Positions 1 to 5,765 of a stretch of DNA of 8,514 nucleotides are shown here, in pieces (position 1 is the stretch's first letter; the number at the start of each line of letters is the position of its first letter). The position numbers were made by a program, and so were the translations under genes. The notes below the pieces were generated by a model that made no database searches, was not told the origin of the DNA, and saw nothing but the letters and a program-made list of their open reading frames with translations. Source of the stretch: Holosporales bacterium (lineage in GTDB: Bacteria > Pseudomonadota > Alphaproteobacteria > RUG11792); the NCBI GenBank assembly GCA_031257415.1, contig JAIROR010000008.1:1-8514 (forward strand). Direction: 5' to 3'.

Positions 1-69
1 CCAAAACCCAATCCAAGGACTAGGCAAGGAACAACAAGTCTGGTAACTAATTTTGGGAAGTTCTCGCAA

Positions 70-774
70 GTGATTATTTATGGCATTCATAGCTGCGCGG
101 AGGCGCTGAAGTTCGGTCGGTGTAAAAAGTTGTATCTTCAAACTGGGAAGTCTTTCCGTGATTTGCCGGTGAACTGTAAGTGCTCCGTTATGGAACTCTG
201 CGAAAGTGATATTCTGAAGATGATTCCCAAGGGAGCAGTCCACCAAGGGGTTGCTGCGGAAGTTGCCGATAATTTGTATTACTGTGATATCACTGATTTT
301 TCGGCGACTCCAGAGAATTGCGGAATAGCAATCCTAGACGGAGTCACGGATCCGCACAATTTCGGAGCAATCATCAGGACTGCAGCAGCATTTGGTCTTT
401 CTGGAATCATCGTTTCGGAGAGGTCTTCGTGTCGTATCAATGGAACGGTCGCGAAAGCGGCAAGCGGCGGCATGGAGCACCTGTCCATATGCGTTGTGAA
501 AAATATCGCCAGCGCAATCGACAGGCTCAAGGAGTATGGATTTTGGATTTTCGCGGTCTGCGAGAGCGGGAAGCAATCCATAAACGAAGTCAGTTTGAAG
601 GGAAAGACGTGCCTTATTTTGGGAGCCGAAGGAGCCGGTATTCGCCATCTTCAAAAAGAGAAATCAGATTTTATCGTTAGGTTGTCAACTTCAAATAAAT
701 TTCCAACTCTTAATGTTTCGAACGCCGCAGCCATAGCATTTTACGAGCTGTCCAAGCAGAATGGATCTGTATAG
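70..774 (+). CDS. rlmB: 23S rRNA (guanosine-2'-O-)-methyltransferase, TrmH/RlmB family (SpoU)
   Basis: The predicted cytoplasmic enzyme transfers a methyl group from S-adenosylmethionine to a ribose 2'-OH, by family most likely of a 23S rRNA guanosine. The 234 residues carry the RlmB order: a short N-terminal substrate-binding part starting YGIHS (like E. coli YGIHA) with GAVHQGV at 55-61, then the SPOUT knot. Knot motif 1 is DGVTDPHNFGAIIRTA at 90-105, motif 2 LGAEGAGIRH at 184-193 and motif 3 LNVSNAA at 214-220. The stretch before motif 3 (STSNKFPT) departs from the glycine-rich form I expect there. The GTG start has GGGAAG about 10 bases upstream and gives an E. coli-like N-terminus. The frame stays open to base 1, so a longer protein starting outside the window is possible. 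Family call is firm; the exact target nucleotide is inferred. Confidence 0.93.
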   Translation: MIIYGIHSCAEALKFGRCKKLYLQTGKSFRDLPVNCKCSVMELCESDILKMIPKGAVHQGVAAEVADNLYYCDITDFSATPENCGIAILDGVTDPHNFGAIIRTAAAFGLSGIIVSERSSCRINGTVAKAASGGMEHLSICVVKNIASAIDRLKEYGFWIFAVCESGKQSINEVSLKGKTCLILGAEGAGIRHLQKEKSDFIVRLSTSNKFPTLNVSNAAAIAFYELSKQNGSV

Positions 775-900
775 AGTGATATCAAAGTACAGCGGGGAGA
801 CTTCTAAAACGTGCGTTTCTATAAAGTTAGGTAATCGAAGTGAGATCAACCCGGATGCCGCTTTCCGGATCGGTTCCGCAGGATTATCGCTTTTCTTCGG

Positions 901-993
901 GCGGGCTCTCGAGATTTTTCTCATAGTTTCGCGGACGATACACCAACCCCCTCCTGGTTAACCCAGCGAACTTTCCAGGAAAAGAGAGCCCGC
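901..993. repeat. 10 bp perfect inverted repeat spanning the edge of copy A
   Basis: GCGGGCTCTC at 901-910 is the exact reverse complement of GAGAGCCCGC at 984-993. The right arm is inside the duplicated element and is the 5' arm of its main hairpin on the minus strand. The left arm lies just outside the element and has no equivalent beside copy B. In a minus-strand transcript the two could form a long-range GC-rich stem that competes with the local hairpin. Confidence 0.8.
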
Positions 994-1006
994 AGGAACA
1001 GGTGTT
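940..1006 (-). ncRNA. Putative structured leader or small RNA, copy A
   Basis: Read on the minus strand from about 1006, the RNA can form three nested stems. Stem 1 is ACACC (1005-1001) with GGUGU (944-940). Stem 2 is UUCCU (998-994) with AGGAG (955-951). Stem 3 is GCGGGCUCUC (993-984) with GAAAGUUCGC (975-966) around an 8-base loop; it has one C-A mismatch and two G-U pairs. Stem 2 covers most of an AGGAGG ribosome-binding site and stem 1 covers a GUG codon six bases after it. The open frame from that GUG has only 19 codons, ending at 884. I recognise no named RNA family. No terminator is evident, so it may be a leader rather than a free small RNA. Confidence 0.4.
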
Positions 1007-1012
1007 AATAAT

Positions 1013-1042
1013 ATGGTAACATACTTTTTTATTTTCATGCAA
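1013..1042 (-). promoter_or_regulatory. Putative sigma-70 promoter of copy A
   Basis: On the minus strand TTGCAT (1042-1037) and TACCAT (1018-1013) are separated by 18 bp. An AAAAATTTTT tract directly upstream resembles an UP element. The -10 is weaker than in copy B (TACCAT against TACAAT). The expected start point is near 1006, just ahead of the foldable leader. Inferred from sequence match and conservation in the second copy. Confidence 0.5.
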
Positions 1043-1125
1043 GAAAAATTTTTGTCCCATGATCTCCTGATTCGTCTCAAATCGGGATGCTTCTTGGAGT
1101 TTCTTTCAACAAACTCGATTATGCT

Positions 1126-2436
1126 TTATACTCCACGTTTGAACCATGTTGTTATTTTCTGCATCAGTGATTTGTTGTTTGAAAATTGAAAATTGTGACT
1201 ACTCAAGCAATACAGCATCGATCCGGCCGTTGAGGCGAAAGAAGGAGTCTGAACAAAATCGTGCGAACCGATTGTTCTTATCGGCTTGCCGAGTCGTACA
1301 AATGAGTTTTTGAAATATTTGCTCATTTTGATGAATTCATTAAGACCTGCTATTTTGCTGCCTCCTCCTGTGATTACTATTCTTTGTGCCATAATTTGAA
1401 TTGTATTTACCTTCTCTTGAACGAGCTCGATGATTTCTTCGAGACGCGCCCTTATGATTGAATCAAGCATTGCTTTTGAAACATTTTGCATATGCTCCTC
1501 GCCATACTCGTCGATTCTTGGAATAAGACACTGCTCCATGTCGTCGAGCGACGAATCGTTGCCAGAGGATACCCCATACAGAATCTTCAGTCTTTCGGCA
1601 TGCGAATGCAAAGTTCTGAGTATTATCGATATATCATTTGTAATATTCTGGGCTCCTATTGGAATAGGCTCTATGTATAACAAGTTCCCACTGTGAAAAA
1701 AAGCAACTGTAGTAACGGAGCCACCAAAATCGACGAGGGTAACTCCAGAGAGGAGTTCCTCATTAAGGAGCACAGAGAGCCCTGAGGCATACGTTGATGA
1801 TATAAATCCTTCGACTTCTATGTTGTTCCTTCGTATGCAATTTCTGATATTCTTTATGAGAGCAGAAGAAGCGGTTAGTATATGAACCGATGCTGTTATG
1901 TTTTCCCCAACCATTCCTATCGGATCTTGTATATCAACGGCATCATCAATTGAATATGAAATCGGGAAAATATGAATAATTTCACGGGTCTCTGTGTTGA
2001 TATATCTTGATGTGTCGAAGTTCAAAAGCGAGTTGATGCAAACATCATCGACGGGCAGTTGACCGAGTGCCATCTGTGTTTCAACGCTCGTAGACTCAAT
2101 GGCCCACGACGGCAACGAAACAAAAACGGATTTAATTGATTTTTGGGCGTCTTTTTCAGCCGAAGAAACAGCGTTTAGTATTGCCTCCTCAAGCTCCTCC
2201 AGATTCGTTATGCTATTTCTTTTGATTCCTCTTGCGAAATGGTAGCCAGCTCCAAGTACTCTCAAAGCCCTCTCGTTCTCGGATGCCTCCAGATTTCCCT
2301 TTCCACTTGGGACCCCCCTTCCTATTGCACAGCAAATTTTGGACGTTCCAATATCAAGAATCGCAACTTCTCTCTTGGTATCTATGACTTTTTTCAGCAC
2401 TGCTTCTTCAGATATAGCGTAAACAATCGAATGCAT
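1126..2436 (-). CDS. ftsA: Cell division protein FtsA
   Basis: FtsA is the actin-like ATPase that tethers FtsZ filaments to the inner membrane at the division site and recruits later divisome proteins. From this ATG the protein has 436 residues, near the usual FtsA length. Phosphate-1 motif LDIGTSKICCAIG is at 27-39, followed by the FtsA-specific 1C/SHS2 insert at roughly 105-185, phosphate-2 VDFGGSVTTVAF at 235-246 and the adenosine motif VITGGGSKIAG at 354-364. The C-terminal amphipathic helix, SLMQKITTWFKRGV at 423-436, is the membrane anchor. The frame is open back to 2544, but that extension is hydrophobic and unlike FtsA. A GTG at 2400-2398 (MLKKVIDTKREV) with a modest GAAGAAG ahead is a strong alternative start. 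No ftsQ, ftsZ or mur gene adjoins; pdhC lies upstream behind a likely terminator. Confidence 0.95.
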   Translation of the reverse strand: MHSIVYAISEEAVLKKVIDTKREVAILDIGTSKICCAIGRGVPSGKGNLEASENERALRVLGAGYHFARGIKRNSITNLEELEEAILNAVSSAEKDAQKSIKSVFVSLPSWAIESTSVETQMALGQLPVDDVCINSLLNFDTSRYINTETREIIHIFPISYSIDDAVDIQDPIGMVGENITASVHILTASSALIKNIRNCIRRNNIEVEGFISSTYASGLSVLLNEELLSGVTLVDFGGSVTTVAFFHSGNLLYIEPIPIGAQNITNDISIILRTLHSHAERLKILYGVSSGNDSSLDDMEQCLIPRIDEYGEEHMQNVSKAMLDSIIRARLEEIIELVQEKVNTIQIMAQRIVITGGGSKIAGLNEFIKMSKYFKNSFVRLGKPIRTIGSHDFVQTPSFASTAGSMLYCLSSHNFQFSNNKSLMQKITTWFKRGV

Positions 2437-2442
2437 ACGTGC

Positions 2443-2448
2443 AGTATA
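2443..2448 (-). promoter_or_regulatory. Possible -10 box for ftsA
   Basis: TATACT on the minus strand (2448-2443) lies so that transcription would begin near 2436, the first base of the ATG chosen for FtsA. No good -35 is seen at 17-18 bp; TTTCTT is the closest. This implies either a leaderless mRNA or a roughly 36-base leader for the GTG start at 2400. Weak evidence. Confidence 0.25.
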
Positions 2449-2617
2449 CGAGAATATGCCTTTATAAGAAACCCAAAAAACTGTGCTACCACAAAGAAAC
2501 CTACGCAAGTTTTGTAAGTACTGACAAATGCCCAACAGAAGCAAAGGGAAATGAATCAGAATAAAAGCCTGTTATGCTTGAAACTTTGCGATTTATATTC
2601 ACTCTTAACTCAAGCCG

Positions 2618-2650
2618 AAAAAACTACTAAATCTTCTGATGAAGAAGATT
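2618..2650 (-). terminator. Probable intrinsic terminator after pdhC
   Basis: On the minus strand AATCTTCT (2650-2643) pairs perfectly with AGAAGATT (2637-2630) around a five-base loop. Six T bases follow at 2623-2618, after a six-base spacer. The hairpin starts 52 bases past the pdhC stop. The AT-rich stem and the gap before the T-run make it weaker than a textbook case. It would separate pdhC from ftsA transcription. Confidence 0.5.
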
Positions 2651-2676
2651 CGAATCCTTATCTGGGCAAGAGTCAA

Positions 2677-2724
2677 ATTCATATCAGCGTTTCAATCGGA
2701 ATTCATATCAGTATTTCAATCGGA
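2677..2724. repeat. 24 bp tandem duplication across the pdhC stop codon
   Basis: Two adjacent 24-base units (2677-2700 and 2701-2724) differ at only two positions, GC against TA, in ATATCAGCGTTTC versus ATATCAGTATTTC. The upper unit encodes the last E2 residues and its TGA stop. The lower unit, just beyond, repeats the same codons and a second TGA in the same frame. Length 24 keeps the reading frame. Confidence 0.95.
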
Positions 2725-4055
2725 TTTCCCAAAATCTCTTTAAGTTTTGCCAAAAATAGACCAGCCTCTTTTCCATCTATAACTCTGTGATCTATTGCAT
2801 ATCCAAGCGTCAATGTGTAACCTACTACTATTTCGTCGTTCTCATTTACTATTGGTCTTTTCATGATCCTTGGTATTGAAACAATGCTTGCCTGCGGTGG
2901 ATTGATAATAGAGAGGAATGATTCGACTTCTATCACTCCTAGGTTTGATGTTGTTATTCCTGCTCCCTGCAGCTCACTGATTTTTAATGAGCCTCTTCTG
3001 GCTTTTTCTACAAGAGATCGGACCTCAGTCGCTATCGCAATTATGCTCTTCTTATCCGCATTCCTGATGACCGGAGTATAGAGTTCTCCTTGTCCAGTTG
3101 AAATCGTAAAAGCCACGTCGTTGTTATGAAAGTATCTGATGCTTTTCGTATCTTCAACCCACATTGCATTAATGTTTGGATAACTCCTCATTGCAATAGC
3201 GACTGCTTTAATAACGAACTCGTTGGCCGTTATCTTGACATTCTCCAGAACAGTGCTCTTCTTGAAGTGCAGAAGGAGTTTATGTAATTCTGAAACATTG
3301 GCTGTTGTCTGCATATAAAAATGAGGAACAGTTTGCTTACATTCTATAAGGGTATTTGCAACGGCAAGCCTTACGCCAGCTACTTTTTCATCATGAAAAT
3401 CTCCAGATTTCTGTGCGAGAACATCACTTGGGCCGGTGCCCATCCCCTCCGCAGGACTCTGAGTTGGTATGGGATTCTGCCCAAAAGCATCATCTTCACT
3501 TGAACCTGGGCCAGTGCCCATCCCCTCCGCAGGACTCTGAGTTAGTGTGTGTTTCTGCGCGAGAACGTCGTTTTTCACTATTCGTCCATTTGGGCCGGAG
3601 CCAATGCCTATTTTTTCTATATCTATACCATACTCGATAGCAATCCTCTTCGCCAATGGACTCGCATATACTCTCACAGGATGCGATTGGTTTTCAAGCC
3701 GCCGGGGTTCAGGACGCGCTGGGGCAGACGAAATCTCCGCAGGCCGCACTCTGGCAATTACCCCATCAACTCCCTCGTTTAAAATAAACCTTTCAACATC
3801 CTCATCAGAATCTTCTTTTTGCTTGATCACTGCAATTTTTGATCGCACATGAACATCATGAGTTCCTTCCTGTACCAGTATCCTATACATCGTCCCCTCG
3901 TGCTTAGATTCAACGTCCATTGCTGCTTTATCCGTATCTATCTCAGCTATCACCTCACCAAGCTCAATCTTGTCACCCTCTTTTTTGAACCACTTAATTA
4001 GGGTTCCCTTTTTCATCGTTGGACTGAGCGATGGCATCGTCACAAAAACTGGCAT
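2703..4055 (-). CDS. pdhC: Dihydrolipoyllysine acetyltransferase, pyruvate dehydrogenase E2
   Basis: E2 is the core of the pyruvate dehydrogenase complex: its lipoyl arm carries the acetyl group from E1 and passes it to CoA for the TCA cycle. The 450 residues hold one lipoyl domain (1-76, lipoyl lysine K43 in DTDKAAM), a peripheral-subunit-binding domain (about 129-165, ASPLAKRIA and GSGPNGRIVKNDV) and the catalytic domain (about 222-450). The active-site motif DHRVIDG places His423 and Asp427. The linker 163-220 contains a 26-residue repeat. A 2-oxoglutarate E2 is less likely: MPSLSPTM and DTDKA are typical of pyruvate E2. The gene stands alone; E1 and E3 genes are not adjacent. The ATG lacks a clear ribosome-binding site. 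A probable terminator follows, and the 3' end is tandemly duplicated. Confidence 0.95.
   Translation of the reverse strand: MPVFVTMPSLSPTMKKGTLIKWFKKEGDKIELGEVIAEIDTDKAAMDVESKHEGTMYRILVQEGTHDVHVRSKIAVIKQKEDSDEDVERFILNEGVDGVIARVRPAEISSAPARPEPRRLENQSHPVRVYASPLAKRIAIEYGIDIEKIGIGSGPNGRIVKNDVLAQKHTLTQSPAEGMGTGPGSSEDDAFGQNPIPTQSPAEGMGTGPSDVLAQKSGDFHDEKVAGVRLAVANTLIECKQTVPHFYMQTTANVSELHKLLLHFKKSTVLENVKITANEFVIKAVAIAMRSYPNINAMWVEDTKSIRYFHNNDVAFTISTGQGELYTPVIRNADKKSIIAIATEVRSLVEKARRGSLKISELQGAGITTSNLGVIEVESFLSIINPPQASIVSIPRIMKRPIVNENDEIVVGYTLTLGYAIDHRVIDGKEAGLFLAKLKEILGNPIEILI
3399..3569 (-). repeat. In-frame repeat in the E2 interdomain linker
   Basis: The linker of PdhC repeats with a 26-residue (78 bp) period. 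Unit 1 (residues 163-188) starts DVLAQKHTLTQSPAEGMGTG, unit 2 (189-210) starts DAFGQNPIPTQSPAEGMGTG and a partial third starts DVLAQKSGDF at 211. TQSPAEGMGTGP is identical in both full units and nearly identical in DNA (core near 3431-3466 and 3509-3544). Flexible Ala/Pro-rich linkers are usual in E2; this one is Gly/Ser/Gln/Pro-rich. Confidence 0.9.
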
Positions 4056-4095
4056 TACGTTCTATTTATTACTGTAATCTCACAGCTATCATGCC

Positions 4096-4110
4096 AATAT
4101 CTCAGATATT
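4096..4110. promoter_or_regulatory. 15 bp perfect palindrome upstream of pdhC
   Basis: AATATCT-C-AGATATT lies in the 114 bp gap between the permease stop and the pdhC ATG, about 41 bases ahead of pdhC. The single-base centre makes it a better fit for a dimeric repressor site than for a hairpin. TTGCAA on the minus strand directly upstream (4115-4110) could be a -35 that it overlaps, but no good -10 is seen. Function is inferred only. Confidence 0.3.
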
Positions 4111-4169
4111 TTGCAAGGCCATTTTTCTATCTCTCTGCACAATACACATTTTATGACGCATTTTGTGTG

Positions 4170-5285
4170 TTATGCGATTTTCTTCTTTATGTTCTTGCGA
4201 AGAACAAGTGCCAGCCCAGTTGCCATGGATAACAGTACTGCTGCGTTCCTCAGGATAATGGGCCACACATCTCCAACAAGACACAAAGTTCTTAAGCAGG
4301 CCACGTAATACCTCGCTGGAAAAGCGTATGTGATGAGTTGAAGCCACATCGGCATACTCTTGATTTCGAAAATGAATCCAGAGAGCATCATCGTGGGGAG
4401 GAAGGTAACTGCCATAACTCCCATCGACGCGTTGAACTGATCCTTTGTGGCATTCGAAATGATAAGGCCTATCAAGAGAGCAACAATTATGAAAATCGAT
4501 GTGACAAGAGATGTTGCGAATACAGAACCTTCAAAGGGAACACCGAACAATATCTTGCTAACGACAAGAGAAAATACGAAAGCAACAACGCTCAGCACAA
4601 AATATGGAATGATTTTAGAAGCGATAATCTCCCAAATCGAAACTGGTGTCGATATCAGCGCCTCCATTGTTCCTCTTTCCCACTCCCTTGCAACAACCAT
4701 TGATGTCATAAATGCGCCTGCTATTGAAAGGATCATCGTGAGAGCTCCAGCAAGCATAAAATTCACAGTTTCGGTCGATGGATTGAACCAGATCCTGTCG
4801 ATAATATTTATAGGAGGCCTGGCATTAAGTTGCTTCATCATCCATCTGGAGAAGATTCCCTCTGCGTATCCTTCGATATAGACTGCTGTGTTTGGATCAC
4901 TTCCGTCGCTTATTATCTGTATGCTAGGTTTTTTGCTTTCGCTTACAAAATTCTTTGAGAAATTCTCTGGGATAATCACTATCCCCTGCGTCTTACCCGC
5001 CTCCAAGTTTCCTTTTGCATCCTGCAATGAGTATACAACGTTCGTATTGAAGTATTTTGAATCCGTGTATGAATTTGCAAGGTCCTGACTCAGCTTTCCA
5101 GTATCGTGCATAACAAGGTCGATGCCAATATTTTCTATATTAAACGACAAACCGTAACCGAAGATAACAAGAAGCAATATTGGAAAAATAAAAGCAACCA
5201 CCCAGTTACTCGGGTCCCTTTTTATCTGCTTCGCCTCTTTTACTACTAGAGCTTTGATTATTTTAAAATTCACTGAATCGTCCAA
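4170..5285 (-). CDS. ABC-2 type transporter permease (YhhJ/YbhR-like exporter)
   Basis: This is an inner-membrane export permease of the ABC-2 family, 371 residues, similar in plan to E. coli YhhJ and YbhR/YbhS. One membrane segment at about 28-48 follows a cytoplasmic KEAKQIKRDPSNW stretch. A large extracytoplasmic domain (about 50-170) comes next, then five hydrophobic segments near 177-198, 225-247, 256-277, 288-307 and 341-362. The ABC-2 coupling motif AREWERGTMEALISTPVS is at 199-216. The C-terminus is a basic RKNIKKKIA tail. The start is TTG with AGG eight bases upstream; a GTG four codons later (5273) is an alternative, and a TAG four codons upstream blocks further extension. No ATP-binding subunit is adjacent, so the partner must be encoded elsewhere. 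Substrate unknown. Confidence 0.88.
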   Translation of the reverse strand: MDDSVNFKIIKALVVKEAKQIKRDPSNWVVAFIFPILLLVIFGYGLSFNIENIGIDLVMHDTGKLSQDLANSYTDSKYFNTNVVYSLQDAKGNLEAGKTQGIVIIPENFSKNFVSESKKPSIQIISDGSDPNTAVYIEGYAEGIFSRWMMKQLNARPPINIIDRIWFNPSTETVNFMLAGALTMILSIAGAFMTSMVVAREWERGTMEALISTPVSIWEIIASKIIPYFVLSVVAFVFSLVVSKILFGVPFEGSVFATSLVTSIFIIVALLIGLIISNATKDQFNASMGVMAVTFLPTMMLSGFIFEIKSMPMWLQLITYAFPARYYVACLRTLCLVGDVWPIILRNAAVLLSMATGLALVLRKNIKKKIA

Positions 5286-5318
5286 ACCTCGAACCTAGGA
5301 CTCATAGTATATACCCAA

Positions 5319-5525
5319 TTACATCTGAAGGTTCAGCATTTCTTGTGATGACTCTAGAAGCATAATTTCCAAACTATGCCTCAACACAGAGAAACTGCAG
5401 AATTTCCCAAATTTGAACAAGTCTGAAACAGGAACAGCGACTTGCCATATCTTCTTGTAACCACGTATATACCAGCCACATTTGCCCCCCCTAACAACCT
5501 TAATTTTGAAATCATAGGCATTCAC
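5319..5525 (-). CDS. Small hypothetical ORF upstream of the permease
   Basis: A 68-residue frame starts at ATG (a GTG overlaps it at 5528-5526) and ends 33 bases before the permease start, on the same strand, so it could share its transcript. It has no recognised motif, no signal peptide and no membrane segment. Its centre, RGGKCGWYIRGYKKIWQVAV, is rich in Gly, Lys and aromatic residues. No ribosome-binding site is visible. It may be a chance frame or a remnant; it does not resemble an ABC ATPase. Confidence 0.2.
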   Translation of the reverse strand: MNAYDFKIKVVRGGKCGWYIRGYKKIWQVAVPVSDLFKFGKFCSFSVLRHSLEIMLLESSQEMLNLQM

Positions 5526-5736
5526 GATAAACCAACAATAATTGCAAGTTTGTCATTAATCTTCACCACAATTTTCCAAAAGAAATCTCAAAAAGAAATG
5601 AAATACTGAAAGGAAAGTATAGGTTGTCTGACGTTGAAAAGGAAGCCAGGAAAATATTGGGAATTGATCATTTGAATAGTTTCCTTATGAGACTCCTTTC
5701 ACCATTTCAGAACTGTATCCGGCGAATATGTTATAA

Positions 5737-5745
5737 TGCTATAAT
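5737..5745 (+). promoter_or_regulatory. Extended -10 promoter for uvrC-pgsA
   Basis: TGCTATAAT is a perfect extended -10 (TG-N-TATAAT). A second TATAAT overlaps just upstream at 5732-5737. Neither has a good -35, which an extended -10 can tolerate. Transcription would begin near 5752, giving a leader of about 14 bases before the uvrC GTG. Confidence 0.55.
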
Positions 5746-5765
5746 AATCTTGTTAACGTGGGGTC

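Larger units (their letters stand above)
911..1062 (-). repeat. Duplicated promoter-leader element, copy A
   Basis: This 152 bp segment is about 90% identical to 8197-8347 in the same orientation, with roughly 14 substitutions and one single-base indel (an extra G at 937 here). Identity begins sharply at GAGA (911) and ends at CCCATGA (1062); the outer flanks are unrelated. The best conserved blocks are the AT-rich tract with TTGCAT on the minus strand, the GCGGGCTCTC arm and its neighbours, and the CGCGAAACTATGAGAAAA end. No terminal inverted repeats, target-site duplications or transposase are seen, so it does not look like an insertion sequence. Minus orientation is given because promoter and RNA-fold signals read that way. 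Confidence 0.9.
775..1125. other. Intergenic region between rlmB and ftsA (convergent genes)
   Basis: This 351 bp gap separates the 3' ends of rlmB (plus) and ftsA (minus). About 150 bp of it is copy A of the duplicated promoter-leader element. A small inverted repeat (CCGGA at 851-855, TCCGG at 864-868) lies after rlmB and might help end transcription, but it lacks a clean T-run. TCCTGATT (1065-1072) can pair with AATCGGGA (1080-1087) on the plus strand with one G-T wobble. I see no tRNA and no convincing protein gene. The minus-strand frame 691-924 overlaps the rlmB 3' end and is discussed as a finding. Confidence 0.7.
5286..5765. other. Divergent intergenic region between permease and uvrC
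   Basis: This 480 bp gap holds the start signals of two divergent transcription units. Apart from the doubtful 68-residue ORF and the uvrC promoter I see no RNA gene or repeat. A plus-strand frame is open from 5531 to 5980 (TTG at 5624) and runs into uvrC in another frame; it may be a decayed coding remnant. A run of seven C bases lies near 5485. Confidence 0.5.

Noticed and set aside
279..654. Minus- and plus-strand ORFs of about 100-120 codons inside rlmB
   Set aside because: They lie wholly within rlmB in other frames, have no motifs, and rlmB itself shows clear SPOUT motifs.
911..1062. Duplicated element as an insertion sequence, SRP RNA, tmRNA or 6S RNA
   Set aside because: No terminal repeats, target duplications or transposase. 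The GGAAG/AGCA core of SRP RNA and a tmRNA tRNA-like end are absent, and I could not draw the long 6S hairpin.
1097..1116. Inverted repeat GAGTTT/AAACTC after ftsA as a terminator
   Set aside because: Only six pairs with an eight-base loop, and no T-run on the minus strand.
2437..2544. 36-residue upstream extension of FtsA
   Set aside because: In frame, but hydrophobic and unlike any FtsA N-terminus; a -10-like box lies within it.
4102..4347. 81-codon minus-strand ORF at the permease 3' end
   Set aside because: Overlaps the permease in another frame; His/Arg/Cys-rich with no motif.
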